From Bacillus wiedmannii (lineage in GTDB: Bacteria; Bacillota; Bacilli; Bacillales; Bacillaceae_G): DNA of 64,000 bases. The translations under genes and the position numbers were made by a program. The stretch spans positions 124,001-188,000 of the forward strand of contig NZ_LOBC01000082.1 of NCBI RefSeq assembly GCF_001583695.1, written 5' to 3'. Positions 8,042 to 17,204 of this stretch are shown one piece after another (positions within the stretch are counted from its first letter, which is position 1; each line of letters starts with the position of its first letter). The notes beneath the pieces are model-generated. The model made no database searches and was not told the origin of the DNA. It saw only the letters and a program-made list of their open reading frames with translations.

Positions 8042-9204
8042 CCGCATATGGATCATTTTATTTTTTCGCTATAGTGGGCATTTTATTAATACCTACTATC
8101 ATAGCTGGATTAAAAGGTAAAATGTTGCGTAAATATAATGCCGTTTTAACATTAGTCATGATTGCTATTATCTTCTCGGATAAACCGAAGCAAGCGATTA
8201 TGTTAGCCGCATTTATTATTTGGCAATATGCCCTAATTAAAGGCTATTTAATTTTAAGAAAACAAAATAATAGTACATTCATGTTTTGTATAGCTGTTAT
8301 TTTATCGATTTTGCCACTTATTTTGGCAAAAATCGCACCATTTGTGCCTGAATTACATTTTATTGTTTTCGCAGGTATGTCTTACGTAACATTTAGAGCA
8401 GTACAAATGGTCTTTGAAGTTCGTGATAATTTAATTAAAGAACTTTCCTTCTTTAATTTCTGGGAATTCGTTTTATTCTTCCCTGCGATTTCAAGTGGAC
8501 CTATCGATCGTTACCGTAGATTCCAAAAAGATATCCAAAAGCCACCTAGCGCTGAGGAATATCAAAAGTTACTATATACAGGGCTTAACCGTATTTTCCA
8601 AGGTTTTCTGTATAAATTTATAATTGCGCACTTGATAACAACATATCTTGTAAAGGCAGTATTCGCCAATCAAGATACACTTTTATCTAATGCGATTTTT
8701 ATGTACGCTACTAGCATGCAATTATTCTTTGACTTTGCAGGTTATAGTGCGTTCGTAATTGGTATCAGTTACATGATGGGAATTAAAACTCCTGAAAACT
8801 TTAATAAGCCATTCCTTAGTCGTAACATTAAAGACTTCTGGAACCGCTGGCACATGAGTTTATCATTCTGGTTCCGTGATTTTATTTACATGCGTTTCGT
8901 CTTTTTTGCAACGAAGAAAAAGTTAATTAAAAACCGCTACACAATTTCGTATATCGGTGCATTTTTAAACTTCTTCATCATGGGAATTTGGCACATCCAA
9001 GGAAGCGCTGTTGCGCAGTATGTTATTTATGGTCTATATCATGCCGCACTGTTTATTTTATTCGATATTTTCGAGCGAAAAAACAAGAAGCATAAGTTTT
9101 GGCCAAACAATAAATTTACACATGTCCTTGCGATTGTAATTACGTTCCACGTTGTATGTTTCGGTTTCCTAATTTTCTCTGGACACCTTAACAGATACTT
9201 TTAA
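8038..9204 (+). CDS. dltB: D-alanyl transfer protein DltB (MBOAT family)
   Basis: 388 residues with about 11 membrane helices. The MBOAT motifs are visible: the Asn/His region [20 protein letters not shown] and the conserved catalytic His in [11 protein letters not shown] near residue 320. DltB is the membrane acyltransferase that passes D-alanine from DltC across the membrane towards teichoic acid. It starts within the stop of dltA and is followed by a 68-bp spacer with a hairpin before dltC. Confidence 0.96.
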   Translation: MTAYGSFYFFAIVGILLIPTIIAGLKGKMLRKYNAVLTLVMIAIIFSDKPKQAIMLAAFIIWQYALIKGYLILRKQNNSTFMFCIAVILSILPLILAKIAPFVPELHFIVFAGMSYVTFRAVQMVFEVRDNLIKELSFFNFWEFVLFFPAISSGPIDRYRRFQKDIQKPPSAEEYQKLLYTGLNRIFQGFLYKFIIAHLITTYLVKAVFANQDTLLSNAIFMYATSMQLFFDFAGYSAFVIGISYMMGIKTPENFNKPFLSRNIKDFWNRWHMSLSFWFRDFIYMRFVFFATKKKLIKNRYTISYIGAFLNFFIMGIWHIQGSAVAQYVIYGLYHAALFILFDIFERKNKKHKFWPNNKFTHVLAIVITFHVVCFGFLIFSGHLNRYF

Positions 9205-9206
9205 TG

Positions 9207-9236
9207 CACCCTTCTTATACTAGTAAGAAGTTGCAC
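9207..9236 (+). other. Stem-loop between dltB and dltC
   Basis: CTTCTTA/TAAGAAG arms (7 bp, six-base loop) are flanked by short TGCA/TGCA extensions. No T run follows, so it is not an intrinsic terminator. It may be an mRNA processing or stability site adjusting dltC output. Confidence 0.45.
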
Positions 9237-9272
9237 ATATAATATATTTCGGATATAAAGGAGATTTTAAAA

Positions 9273-9512
9273 ATGGCAGAATTTAAAGATCAAGTATTAG
9301 ATATTTTAGAAGAAGTATGTGAAAACGATATTGTGAAAGAAAACTTAGATGTTCAATTATTTGAAGAAGGTATTCTTGATTCTTTCGCTGTAGTATCTTT
9401 ATTAGTTGAATTCCAAGAGCGTTTAGATATTGAAGTTTCTATTTCTGATTTTGACCGTGACGAGTGGGCTACACCAAACATGGTTATTAAGAAGTTGGAA
9501 GAAATCCGATGA
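9273..9512 (+). CDS. dltC: D-alanyl carrier protein DltC
   Basis: 79 residues, acidic, all-helical acyl-carrier-like protein. The phosphopantetheine serine is S37 in [13 protein letters not shown]. It carries D-alanine as a thioester from DltA to DltB. AAAGGAG precedes the ATG. The stop overlaps the dltD start by 4 bp (ATGA). The DSF context replaces the more common DSM but keeps the attachment serine. Confidence 0.96.
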   Translation: MAEFKDQVLDILEEVCENDIVKENLDVQLFEEGILDSFAVVSLLVEFQERLDIEVSISDFDRDEWATPNMVIKKLEEIR

Positions 9513-10684
9513 ACAAAGCAAAATTTGGTCCGATGCTTTTAGCATTGGCCCTTTTTGCTGTATTCTTACTTATTCCAACGCGCTTCCTACTTCCACTTTT
9601 AAGTGATGAAAAAGTAGAACAAGCTGCCACTTCTTTAAAAGAAGAAAAGATTCAAAGTATGATATTACAGCAAAAGATGTTAGCAGACCCGAAATACCTT
9701 CCGATGTACGGTTCATCGGAATTCGCACGTATGGATGCTTTCCATCCATCAAATTATTTCAAAGTAAAGCCTGAAGGGTTCACACCATTCCTACTTGGAC
9801 GCGGAGGAACACAAGACCTTGTACATGTGTTAAACTTTGCATCTACTATGGATCAATTGAAGGATAAAAAAATGGTATTCGTTCTTTCTCCTCAATGGTT
9901 TGTACCACAAGGTATTGATGAAACACACTTTGCACCTAACTTTTCAAAACAACAAGGCTATCACTTGCTTTTCAATGATGACTTAAAGCCTGAAATGAAA
10001 AAGCAAATTGCAAAACGTTTATTAAACTTTGAAATCGTCAAGAAAGAAACTTTACTAAAAATTTCGCTTGAAGGTATCGTTTATGATGATACAAAGCATA
10101 AAGTAAAAGCACTTGCTGCTAAACCTTTCGCTTATATTTATCGTAACATTTTAGATCGTAAAGATTTATTTACAGCAATGTTTGATATTAAACCGCATAA
10201 AGAAAAACTTGACCCTTCATTAAAACAAATGAATTGGGACGAGGCTCGTAAACATGCAGATCAAACTGGTGCAGTAGAATCAGGTTCTAACGAATATGGT
10301 ATCGAAGATGATTACTTCAACAGCAAAATCAAGAAGAAATTAAAGCAACGTGAAGGCTACTTAAAAAATGATGCTTATGATCAATCGCCAGAATATGAAG
10401 ATTTACAAATTGTACTTGATTTATTAAAACAATCTGGTGCAAAACCACTCTTCATTTCTGTTCCTGTAAAAGGTCCTTGGTACGATTACGCTGGCTTCCC
10501 GAAAGAACGTCGCGAATTGTACTACAAGAAAGTTCATGAGCAAATTGAGAAAGCTGGCTATCCAATTGCCGACTTCTCAAATCATGAGTATGATAAATAC
10601 TTCTTAAAAGATCATATGCACTTAGGTTGGAAAGGCTGGGTTTATATCGATGAGGCCATCCAACAATTTTATAAAGCAAACTAA
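9509..10684 (+). CDS. dltD: D-alanyl-lipoteichoic acid biosynthesis protein DltD
   Basis: 391 residues with an N-terminal membrane anchor (about residues 8-30) and an extracellular SGNH-hydrolase-like domain. The motif [11 protein letters not shown] near residue 70 holds the nucleophilic serine, and [13 protein letters not shown] near the C-terminus holds the catalytic Asp and His. DltD acts outside the membrane in the last D-alanine transfer to teichoic acid. It is the last gene of the operon and is followed by a strong shared terminator. Confidence 0.95.
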   Translation: MNKAKFGPMLLALALFAVFLLIPTRFLLPLLSDEKVEQAATSLKEEKIQSMILQQKMLADPKYLPMYGSSEFARMDAFHPSNYFKVKPEGFTPFLLGRGGTQDLVHVLNFASTMDQLKDKKMVFVLSPQWFVPQGIDETHFAPNFSKQQGYHLLFNDDLKPEMKKQIAKRLLNFEIVKKETLLKISLEGIVYDDTKHKVKALAAKPFAYIYRNILDRKDLFTAMFDIKPHKEKLDPSLKQMNWDEARKHADQTGAVESGSNEYGIEDDYFNSKIKKKLKQREGYLKNDAYDQSPEYEDLQIVLDLLKQSGAKPLFISVPVKGPWYDYAGFPKERRELYYKKVHEQIEKAGYPIADFSNHEYDKYFLKDHMHLGWKGWVYIDEAIQQFYKAN

Positions 10685-10686
10685 TG

Positions 10687-10720
10687 AAAAGACCACTTGA
10701 ATTATTCAAGTGGTCTTTTT
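10687..10720. terminator. Bidirectional terminator between dltD and nitronate monooxygenase
   Basis: 14-bp perfect arms (10687-10700 and 10706-10719) with A and T runs on the two sides serve both convergent genes. The stop codon of the minus-strand gene lies inside it. Confidence 0.9.
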
Positions 10721-11799
10721 CTATAAATATTTTGTAATTGTTCGATTACGTTCTCTGCTTCTTTCATAACTCGCTCCACTACATGCTGAGCTGATTCTAT
10801 TCGTGCTAATGATGACGCTTGCCCTGCCCAAAGCGACATGTATTCTCCTTTATTTTGTTTTGCTGCTTCTTGGCGTATTTTAGAGGTTAATACATTTTGC
10901 ACTGGATACATCGGAAGCCCTTCTTCTTTCCCTTCATGTCTCTCTATAAATTCATTACGAATACCCCGCGCATATTTCCCGGAAAACGCACGGGTCACAG
11001 TTGTACTCGTATCTGTACTATGTAAAACTGCTTCTTTATACACATCATGCGTAATACTTTCTTCACTCGTTAAAAAGGCCGATCCCATTTGAACAGCTTC
11101 TGCCCCCAGTGAAAATGCCGCAACAAGCCCTTGTCCGTTCATTACACCACCTGCTGCAACAATTGGGATATGCGGGACTGCTGCTACTAACTGCGGAATT
11201 AATGCAAACGTCCCAATCATAGCGTCCTGTTCTTTCCCAATAAACGTTCCTCTATGCCCTCCTGCCTCACTACCTTGACCAACAATAATGTCTACTCCTA
11301 ATTCAGCAAGCACCCTCGCCTCTCTCACATGAGTAGCTGTTCCTATGACTTTTATTCCTCTTCTTTTTAAGTCATCTATTTCTTCTTTTTCTAACGTTTG
11401 AAATGCAAAGCTAACGACTGGTACGTTTTCTTCTACTAACACTTGTAATTGTTCTTTATAGCTTTTAGGAAGCTTTATCGTCTCTTCTTCCTCTATACCG
11501 AATTCTCTATTCACTCCGCTAAGTAATACCTTTGCCAAGTTTAATTTCTCTTCTTCTATCTGTATCTCTTTCGTTAGCAGTAAATTAACACCGAAAGGCT
11601 TATCAGTTCGTTCCCTTATTTTATTAATTGCTTCACGAATTTGCTCAGGGCTCATATAGCCTGCTCCAAGCGTTCCTAGTCCTCCGCTATTACTTACAGC
11701 TGCAACAAGCTCAGGCGTCGTAATCGCACCTGCCATACCTGCTTGAATGATGGGATACTTAATTTGTAATAGATCTATTACGCGACTTGTAAACATCAT
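10702..11799 (-). CDS. Nitronate monooxygenase (2-nitropropane dioxygenase family)
   Basis: 365 residues from ATG at 11799, preceded by TAGGAGGAG; the longer frame has no such site. TIM-barrel FMN enzyme: PIIQAGMAGAITTPELVAAV at the N-terminus, SNSGGLGTLGAGYMSPEQI, PFGVNLLL, the key His region VGQGSEAGGHRGTF, and PIVAAGGVMNGQGL plus MGSAF for phosphate binding. It oxidises alkyl nitronates such as propionate 3-nitronate. FabK enoyl-ACP reductase is a close relative, but the context gives no fatty-acid link. Confidence 0.85.
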   Translation of the reverse strand: MMFTSRVIDLLQIKYPIIQAGMAGAITTPELVAAVSNSGGLGTLGAGYMSPEQIREAINKIRERTDKPFGVNLLLTKEIQIEEEKLNLAKVLLSGVNREFGIEEEETIKLPKSYKEQLQVLVEENVPVVSFAFQTLEKEEIDDLKRRGIKVIGTATHVREARVLAELGVDIIVGQGSEAGGHRGTFIGKEQDAMIGTFALIPQLVAAVPHIPIVAAGGVMNGQGLVAAFSLGAEAVQMGSAFLTSEESITHDVYKEAVLHSTDTSTTVTRAFSGKYARGIRNEFIERHEGKEEGLPMYPVQNVLTSKIRQEAAKQNKGEYMSLWAGQASSLARIESAQHVVERVMKEAENVIEQLQNIYRKRPLE

Positions 11800-11911
11800 T
11801 TCTCCTCCTATTCCCCTTATATCTTCTTTATTTGACAAACTTTCCCCTTCTTTTACAAGGGTTGAACTTCATAGGAAGCGAATATATTGAAAGGGAAGGA
11901 GGCTAAAAACA

Positions 11912-12832
11912 ATGATATATCCAAATGCGTTACAACAAGGTGATACAGTAATGGTTATTGCACCGTCCGGCCCACCAACAATTGAAAATGTATTAAAAGG
12001 GGTAACCCTATTACAAGAAATGGGTTTATCTGTAGTAATCGGGAAGAGTGTTTATGAGAAATATGGATATTTAGCTGGAAGTGATCAAGTTCGGCTCGAT
12101 GATATACATGAAGCATTTACAAATAATGAAGTAAAGGCCATTTTCTGTGCACGAGGTGGTTACGGAAGTGCTCGTCTCCTCCCTCACATTCAATATGAAA
12201 TCATTCAGCAGAATCCAAAAATCTTTTGGGGATATAGCGATATTACAGCTTTACATACGGCCTTTTCACGTTATGCAAAGCTTGTTACTTTTCATGGTCC
12301 AATGGTTGAAGAACTAGGTAAAGGTGTAGATTCTCTTTCATTATCTTCTTTCAATCAACTATTCCATCCGTATTCAACCATCTTATCTGCTTCAGAATGT
12401 ATCGTACCTACCTCTCCATGTACAGTTACAGGCACATTGGCGGGAGGAAATTTAACTGTATTAACGAGTATAATTGGCTCACCCTATGAGATAAATACGG
12501 CTAATAAACTTTTATTGCTTGAAGACATTGGGGAAGAACCGTATCGCATTGACCGTATGTTAAATCAGCTACTTTTATCTGGCAAGTTTAATGAATGTAG
12601 CGGTATTATTTTTACAAGTTGTCACGACTGCACTCCTTCTAAACCATCTCAATCATTGCAAACAATACTATATGAATATTTCGCACCATATCATATACCT
12701 GTTCTATTCGGTTTATCGATTGGACATATAAGCCCAAACATCGGGATTCCTCTTGGAGCTACAGCGACAATAAATACAAATAATAAAACACTCTCTATTT
12801 CTTCTGGCGTAGCCAATCCGTATTCAAATTAA
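11912..12832 (+). CDS. LD-carboxypeptidase (peptidase family S66, LdcA/MccF-like)
   Basis: 306 residues. S66 hallmarks are ARGGYGSARLLP (residues 80-91), nucleophile Ser109 in WGYSDITALH, TFHGPM, LLLEDIGEEPYRIDRML with the catalytic Glu region, and GLSIGHISPNIGIPLGA with the catalytic His. Such enzymes cut the L,D-bond of murein tetrapeptides during cytoplasmic recycling, or cleave microcin C-like adducts (MccF). There is no signal peptide, so it acts in the cytoplasm. RBS is GGAAGGAGG. It is divergent from the monooxygenase. Confidence 0.9.
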   Translation: MIYPNALQQGDTVMVIAPSGPPTIENVLKGVTLLQEMGLSVVIGKSVYEKYGYLAGSDQVRLDDIHEAFTNNEVKAIFCARGGYGSARLLPHIQYEIIQQNPKIFWGYSDITALHTAFSRYAKLVTFHGPMVEELGKGVDSLSLSSFNQLFHPYSTILSASECIVPTSPCTVTGTLAGGNLTVLTSIIGSPYEINTANKLLLLEDIGEEPYRIDRMLNQLLLSGKFNECSGIIFTSCHDCTPSKPSQSLQTILYEYFAPYHIPVLFGLSIGHISPNIGIPLGATATINTNNKTLSISSGVANPYSN

Positions 12833-12862
12833 AAAGGAAAAGCGATTCCGCTTTTCCTTTTA
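12833..12862. terminator. Bidirectional terminator
   Basis: 12-bp perfect arms AAAGGAAAAGCG/CGCTTTTCCTTT around a four-base loop, between two convergent genes. Confidence 0.85.
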
Positions 12863-13258
12863 TTTATAATAATTAAAAATTCGTCCAGATGCGATATCTG
12901 CAACTTCTTCTGGAATAAATGTTTTACTTATATCAGTGCCAACATTTAATACTGCTGTAGCATCTTTCTCAATGCTACCAAATAATTCTTTTCCACGTAT
13001 CGTAATAAGGGGCGTTCCTTCTGGCAACACGTCTTTTACAAATTCCATTTGCGTAAAGAACGGAACAATCCATCTACCCTCTCCTTGGAAATGACGCAAA
13101 CGAAGTATTCCTTCTGTTGCCCCGTCCTCTGCTTCTAGTGAACCAGCAACATAAAACTCAGTAGATAAGAGCAATTCATAAAATTCCTTTTGCTTCTGTT
13201 TATCGTCCCCTGCTACAACAAGTACTTCTTCTATTCTCTTTACCGGAATTTGCTCCAT
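12860..13258 (-). CDS. SseB family protein
   Basis: 132 residues. The layout is that of the SseB N-terminal domain: an early helix (DDKQKQKEFYELLLSTEFYV), a strand pair with GILRLRHFQGEGRWIVPFFTQ and a later NVGTDISKTFIPEEVADI segment. SseB was named for enhanced serine sensitivity, and its biochemical role is not settled. It is soluble, with no catalytic motif visible. RBS is AGGGGTGG. It is a lone gene sharing a terminator with the convergent LD-carboxypeptidase. Confidence 0.8.
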   Translation of the reverse strand: MEQIPVKRIEEVLVVAGDDKQKQKEFYELLLSTEFYVAGSLEAEDGATEGILRLRHFQGEGRWIVPFFTQMEFVKDVLPEGTPLITIRGKELFGSIEKDATAVLNVGTDISKTFIPEEVADIASGRIFNYYK

Positions 13259-13344
13259 ATGATGCCACCCCTATTTCAAATATGATTGTACTTAAATTAT
13301 ACGAAATATTCTTATTTTTTTCTACATAATTCGCAATTATTTTC

Positions 13345-13902
13345 TTAAAATAATTTTAATGCTTCTTTTGTCGTCACAATCGTAGCAAACTCTTCATGTA
13401 AATTTACAAGTGTCATATTGTGAATATCCTCTGCATTATACTCTTTACCATCTAGACCTTTACGGTTAAAAGTAGCCGTTGCATCACTCACTAAATACGT
13501 TGTAAATCCTAAATTTCCTGCCATTCGTGTCGTAGTCTCCACACAATGATTTGTCGTTAATCCTACAACCACTACTGCATTACATTTGTTCTCTCTTAAT
13601 TGCTCTTCTAAATTTGTCCCAATGAACGCGCTGTTAACGAATTTCTGAATAACCACTTCACCTGGTAGTGGTTGCACCTCTTCTTTAAAGTTTACCGTTT
13701 CCGCTCCCTCATAAAACATCGACTGAGCATTTTCTTTATTTACATGTTGAATATGAAAAACTGGTCGTTTCCTTTTTCTCCATTCTTCTAATAACATTCT
13801 CATGTTTTCTTCAGCAAAAAGATTATTTCTCTGGCCCCAATATGGTAACCGAAACGCCTTTTGTACATCAATTATAATAAGTGCTATTTGATTAATCATC
13901 AT
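13345..13902 (-). CDS. Isochorismatase family hydrolase
   Basis: 185 residues from ATG at 13902 (AAGGAG site). The motif LIIIDVQKAF gives the first catalytic Asp, VIQKFVNSAFIGT the Lys and loop, and VVVGLTTNHCVETTTRMAG the nucleophile Cys, so the D-K-C triad of cysteine amidohydrolases (nicotinamidase, YcaC, isochorismatase types) is complete. The substrate is not evident. It overlaps the upstream carboxymuconolactone-decarboxylase-like gene by 11 bp, so both come from one message. The Lrp-type regulator on the other strand is the likely controller. Confidence 0.88.
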   Translation of the reverse strand: MMINQIALIIIDVQKAFRLPYWGQRNNLFAEENMRMLLEEWRKRKRPVFHIQHVNKENAQSMFYEGAETVNFKEEVQPLPGEVVIQKFVNSAFIGTNLEEQLRENKCNAVVVVGLTTNHCVETTTRMAGNLGFTTYLVSDATATFNRKGLDGKEYNAEDIHNMTLVNLHEEFATIVTTKEALKLF

Positions 13903-14323
13903 TTTCTCCTTCATTTGGCTGTAATTGAAACAGAAAACCAAGTTGTTGCGACGCAGTGATAAAACAAATATAAGCGCAAAGCTCTACAATTTCTTTTTCC
14001 GTCCAATATTGTTTCAATGCATGAAACATATTATCATCTATTGCCTTTTTATCATGGACAAATGTATGTGCAAAAGTAACTGCTACACTCATTTCTTCTA
14101 CCTTTTGCATATCATCAGGTCTTCCCTTTGCCATACAGTACGGACATTCATTCCCGTACGCTAATGTTCTTCTTACTTGCTCCTTTAGCTCTGCCGACAG
14201 AGTTCCTTTACTATACAGTGTATTCTCTACCATACTCCATGAATGTAATAGATCTGGATTATGCCCTAATAACTTTTGAAACTTTGTAACTCCTACATTT
14301 GATAATGAAATTCTCTCCATCAT
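13892..14323 (-). CDS. Carboxymuconolactone decarboxylase family protein (AhpD-like)
   Basis: 143 residues, ATG at 14323 after TAGGAGGGG. The AhpD-type redox motif is present: GNECPYCMAKG (CxxC) followed by FAHTFVHD, which supplies the conserved His. The tail KEIVELCAYICFITASQQLGFLFQL is typical of the family. It could be an alkylhydroperoxidase-like thiol enzyme or a peroxide sensor. Its stop is embedded in the isochorismatase start, indicating coupled translation. Divergent from the Lrp-type gene. Confidence 0.88.
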   Translation of the reverse strand: MMERISLSNVGVTKFQKLLGHNPDLLHSWSMVENTLYSKGTLSAELKEQVRRTLAYGNECPYCMAKGRPDDMQKVEEMSVAVTFAHTFVHDKKAIDDNMFHALKQYWTEKEIVELCAYICFITASQQLGFLFQLQPNEGENDD

Positions 14324-14446
14324 TTCCCCTCCTATTTCCTTCTTTTTTATTGTAAAATAAATAAAGTTCACTTTACATTTCATATGAATCTTAATTTATA
14401 TTTTTCCCTTACAAAAATTATTATTTTACTGGAGGTATATTTACAA

Positions 14447-14899
14447 ATGCAACTAGACCGTGTCGATCGAAAGATTTTAAATGAATTATATAATGATAGT
14501 CGCCTTTCCATGCGTGAATTGGCGAAACGAGTAAACTTATCTGCTCCGTCTACTGCAGAACGTGTTCGCAAACTTGAAAGTGAAGGCGTGATTCAAAAAT
14601 ACACAATTGATATCGATTATAAAAAAGCAGGACTTGTTTTAGATTGTATTTTAGAAATCACTTTAAAAAATGGTGATACAACACGTATGCAACAGTTTAT
14701 TCAGTCTTATCCATCTGCAAGTTTTTGTTACCGAGTAACAGGAAGCTTATGCTACATTGTAAAAATTTCTGTTCCTTCACTCGTTGAACTTGAAGACTTT
14801 ATCAATGATGTTTCTTCATATGCAACGACAGTTTCTCATATCGTATTATCAGAAGTATCTCTTACTCCTGATATCGAACACATCTTCCCAGAAGATTAA
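14447..14899 (+). CDS. Lrp/AsnC family transcriptional regulator (LrpC-like)
   Basis: 150 residues, ATG at 14447 with GGAGGT upstream; the longer frame starts in a region without a site. N-terminal winged helix: LDRVDRKILNELYNDSRLSM then RELAKRVNLSAPSTAERVRKLE. The C-terminal RAM ligand-binding domain contains CYRVTGSLCYIVKISVPS. It is close in size and layout to B. subtilis LrpC. The 123-bp divergent gap to the CMD/isochorismatase operon suggests it regulates that operon and itself, probably in response to an amino acid. Confidence 0.88.
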   Translation: MQLDRVDRKILNELYNDSRLSMRELAKRVNLSAPSTAERVRKLESEGVIQKYTIDIDYKKAGLVLDCILEITLKNGDTTRMQQFIQSYPSASFCYRVTGSLCYIVKISVPSLVELEDFINDVSSYATTVSHIVLSEVSLTPDIEHIFPED

Positions 14900-14999
14900 T
14901 TTATTTTTATTCATAAAATACAAAAAAACCCCTTACAATAAGAATAAAAATAATATATTATGTATTAAAATACATAAAATTCGAGAAAGGGGCTTTACA

Positions 15000-15182
15000 T
15001 TGAAAATCTGGTTTTATGAAAAAACAGCACAATTAGATGATTTACTTGGCATTTGGGATAATGTTCCCACTATCCCTCGAATTGGTGAAAAAGTGGAGAT
15101 TTTAAAAACAGTCCGCACTGTTACAGATATTAAATATGTAAAGAACGGTAATAATTTTCGTGTAGAAATTATTACAAATTAA
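15000..15182 (+). CDS. Small protein, unknown function
   Basis: 60 codons from a TTG start with AAAGGGG upstream. The product (MKIWFYEKTAQLDDLLGIWD...) seems to be a small beta-rich protein with strands KVEILKTVRTVTDI and NNFRVEIITN, soluble, with no cysteine. The gene ends at a strong bidirectional terminator. The upstream gap to the Lrp-type gene is AT-rich. I cannot name a family. Confidence 0.65.
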   Translation: MKIWFYEKTAQLDDLLGIWDNVPTIPRIGEKVEILKTVRTVTDIKYVKNGNNFRVEIITN

Positions 15183-15210
15183 AAAGTAGCTCCTAAGGAG
15201 CTACTTTTTA
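15181..15210. terminator. Bidirectional terminator
   Basis: 13-bp perfect arms AAAAAGTAGCTCC/GGAGCTACTTTTT with a three-base loop, between the small gene and the CPBP protease gene. Confidence 0.9.
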
Positions 15211-15211
15211 A

Positions 15212-16225
15212 TTATCTATCAAGTGCTTTCTTTATAACGATTTTATCTTCTTCTACAGATACTGTTACATAATCATTTTCTTCTAATCGAAGCTTATTTA
15301 CTGCTTCATCTGGTAGCTCTACAGCCATCAGTCTATCTGTTACGATCACTTGACTATACACTTCATTTTCTTGTAATGCACTCACCACTTTTTCCTCATT
15401 TATAAAGCGTACTGGTGGCACACCTACTTCTTTTACTGTACGCCATTGCTTCCAAACGTAAGGAATTAACCAAAGTAATCCAACAACTGTCAGACCGATA
15501 CCGATCCATAAATTACTTTGCGCTTGTAATTCAAGAATTGAAATTGCACTACTCTCTTCTCCACCGACAAATTGCATACTTGTTGCAATCAAATTATTTA
15601 GAGCGTGTACAGCGATATTCGTCCATATATTTTTCGTCTTTATGTATAAAAGACACATTACAATACCAAACATAAATGCACCAATAACATCAAAATGTCC
15701 TAAACCAAAAATAAGTGAAGATATGATTACAGCTTTTTTAATTCCCCATTTATGAGCCATTCGCTGTAAAAAGAAGCCCCTAAAAATAACCTCTTCCATA
15801 ATAGGTGCTAATACACATGCTGAAATGAAAGTAAATATCGTCATATATATGTTACTCGTATTAATAACATTTACGTCTTCTAACATGGTAACTAAGAAAT
15901 TCGGTAACGTATGTGCTAATATGTAAAATTGAATATGAGATATACCAACTGAAAAAATCATTCCCATTATCGTTGCTAATACAATTAATCCCCACGGTAA
16001 ACGTCCTGGCTTATCAAAAAAACTGTTAAACACAACATTATTTTTATTTGTTTTTACGTATAACCAAAATAATGGAAATACAAAAAATACAGTTATTTGT
16101 GAAATAACCTCTAGCGCATTCTCAGAAACATTTGCTAGATCTAATGGAATCATCGTAAGGAACAACCCTATAATCATCCATCCCAAAAAACTGCGTAGTC
16201 TTATGCGTGAAAATGCATAATGCAT
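15212..16225 (-). CDS. CPBP family intramembrane metalloprotease with AbrB-like C-terminal domain
   Basis: 337 residues from ATG at 16225 (GGGGGTG site); a TTG at 16255 has no site. About eight membrane helices carry the CPBP/Abi motifs: EEVIFRGFFLQRM, LIFGLGHFDVIGAF and VHALNNLIATS, supplying the Glu and His catalytic residues. After the last helix, about 60 cytoplasmic residues contain DRLMAVELPDEAVNKL and DYVTVSVEEDKIVIKKA, which look like a MazE/AbrB swapped-hairpin domain. Such a fusion is not the usual CPBP layout. Substrates of Bacillus CPBP enzymes are mostly unknown. Confidence 0.8.
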   Translation of the reverse strand: MHYAFSRIRLRSFLGWMIIGLFLTMIPLDLANVSENALEVISQITVFFVFPLFWLYVKTNKNNVVFNSFFDKPGRLPWGLIVLATIMGMIFSVGISHIQFYILAHTLPNFLVTMLEDVNVINTSNIYMTIFTFISACVLAPIMEEVIFRGFFLQRMAHKWGIKKAVIISSLIFGLGHFDVIGAFMFGIVMCLLYIKTKNIWTNIAVHALNNLIATSMQFVGGEESSAISILELQAQSNLWIGIGLTVVGLLWLIPYVWKQWRTVKEVGVPPVRFINEEKVVSALQENEVYSQVIVTDRLMAVELPDEAVNKLRLEENDYVTVSVEEDKIVIKKALDR

Positions 16226-16393
16226 GTAGAACACCCCCAAAGATAATAAAAACAAATGGTCTGATAACTAAATTATAATTTGGATATAGTCGAAATTCCT
16301 CCTATTTTTCTCAATTACTTTCAAACAACATATCTCTTAAAATACCATATCACTGTTCTTCAAGCTGCCATTTAGGAGGAGGTTATGTAATAA

Positions 16394-16423
16394 AAATCCC
16401 CGTTTTTACAAGCGGGGATTTCT
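16394..16423 (-). terminator. Terminator of the ABC transporter operon
   Basis: 9-bp arms AAATCCCCG/CGGGGATTT followed on the minus strand by TTATTA. Confidence 0.8.
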
Positions 16424-16427
16424 TTTA

Positions 16428-17204
16428 TTATAATACGTCACGTTTTTGGAATAATGCACTTGATGCTATTAGCAATACAACAAAGTATGCAGCTACAAGT
16501 AATAATGAAGTTGTAAATGTAAACTCTGCAAATGTTGGTTCCATTCCGCCACTTACTAATTTATTGCTATCGTACACACTTAAATTTAAATGGAAAAACA
16601 CTACAAATTTCGCTACACCTTTTGCAAACATCATTAATACCATATTAATTGGTCCTTGTAAAAAGAAGAGGAACATCGTAATAATTAATGGTAATACAGA
16701 TTTTCTAAATACGTTTGCTAAGAAAAATGCAAGCGTCACAAAGAAGAACGGTGAAAGTACTTGATATAAAGTAGATTTCATTACGATTCCTACCGTTAAT
16801 TCTGTTTTACTACCATCCATTACAATTCCGCCAATAATCATTGCAATTAACGTGCTAGCAAATATGATAAATACTATAGTAAGTAGCACTGTAATATATT
16901 TAGAGAATAAAACTGTAATTCGTTTTCTTGGACGGATTAATAACTGCTTAATTGTACCTTTTTGGAACTCATCAGTAATCATACGAGAAGCAATCGTAAT
17001 CCCAAAAATTGTTGCAAACAAAGTAATTAAACCAATCTCTGAACTTGCAAAATCTAAATATGATCCTTTAAATTCACTTCCGTCTCCCCATTTCAGCATC
17101 GCTAAAACTCCCAAAATCTCCAATACTGCAATGACACCAATTAAAATATACATACCTTTTTTCGCATGTAACTTTAAAAATTCATTTTGAATTAATTTAA
17201 ACAT
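16428..17204 (-). CDS. ABC transporter permease (ABC-2 type, YhcI-like)
   Basis: 258 residues with six membrane helices in the ABC-2 pattern: a first helix after MFKLIQNEFLKLHAKKGM, a GTIKQLLIRPRKR cytoplasmic loop, then four further helices and a final one before FQKRDVL. It pairs with the ATPase directly upstream (stop and start share one base). Last gene of a five-gene operon that resembles B. subtilis yhcEFGHI. The exported substrate is unknown; bacitracin-type and antibiotic exporters have this shape. Confidence 0.85.
   Translation of the reverse strand: MFKLIQNEFLKLHAKKGMYILIGVIAVLEILGVLAMLKWGDGSEFKGSYLDFASSEIGLITLFATIFGITIASRMITDEFQKGTIKQLLIRPRKRITVLFSKYITVLLTIVFIIFASTLIAMIIGGIVMDGSKTELTVGIVMKSTLYQVLSPFFFVTLAFFLANVFRKSVLPLIITMFLFFLQGPINMVLMMFAKGVAKFVVFFHLNLSVYDSNKLVSGGMEPTFAEFTFTTSLLLVAAYFVVLLIASSALFQKRDVL

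Noticed and set aside
10702-11799. FabK enoyl-ACP reductase
   Set aside because: Same superfamily, but there are no fatty-acid genes nearby and the EAGGH region fits nitronate monooxygenase.
14926-14990. AAACCCCTT...AAGGGG inverted repeat upstream of the small TTG gene
   Set aside because: The arms are about 50 bases apart and short, and the right arm is simply the ribosome site; no convincing structure.
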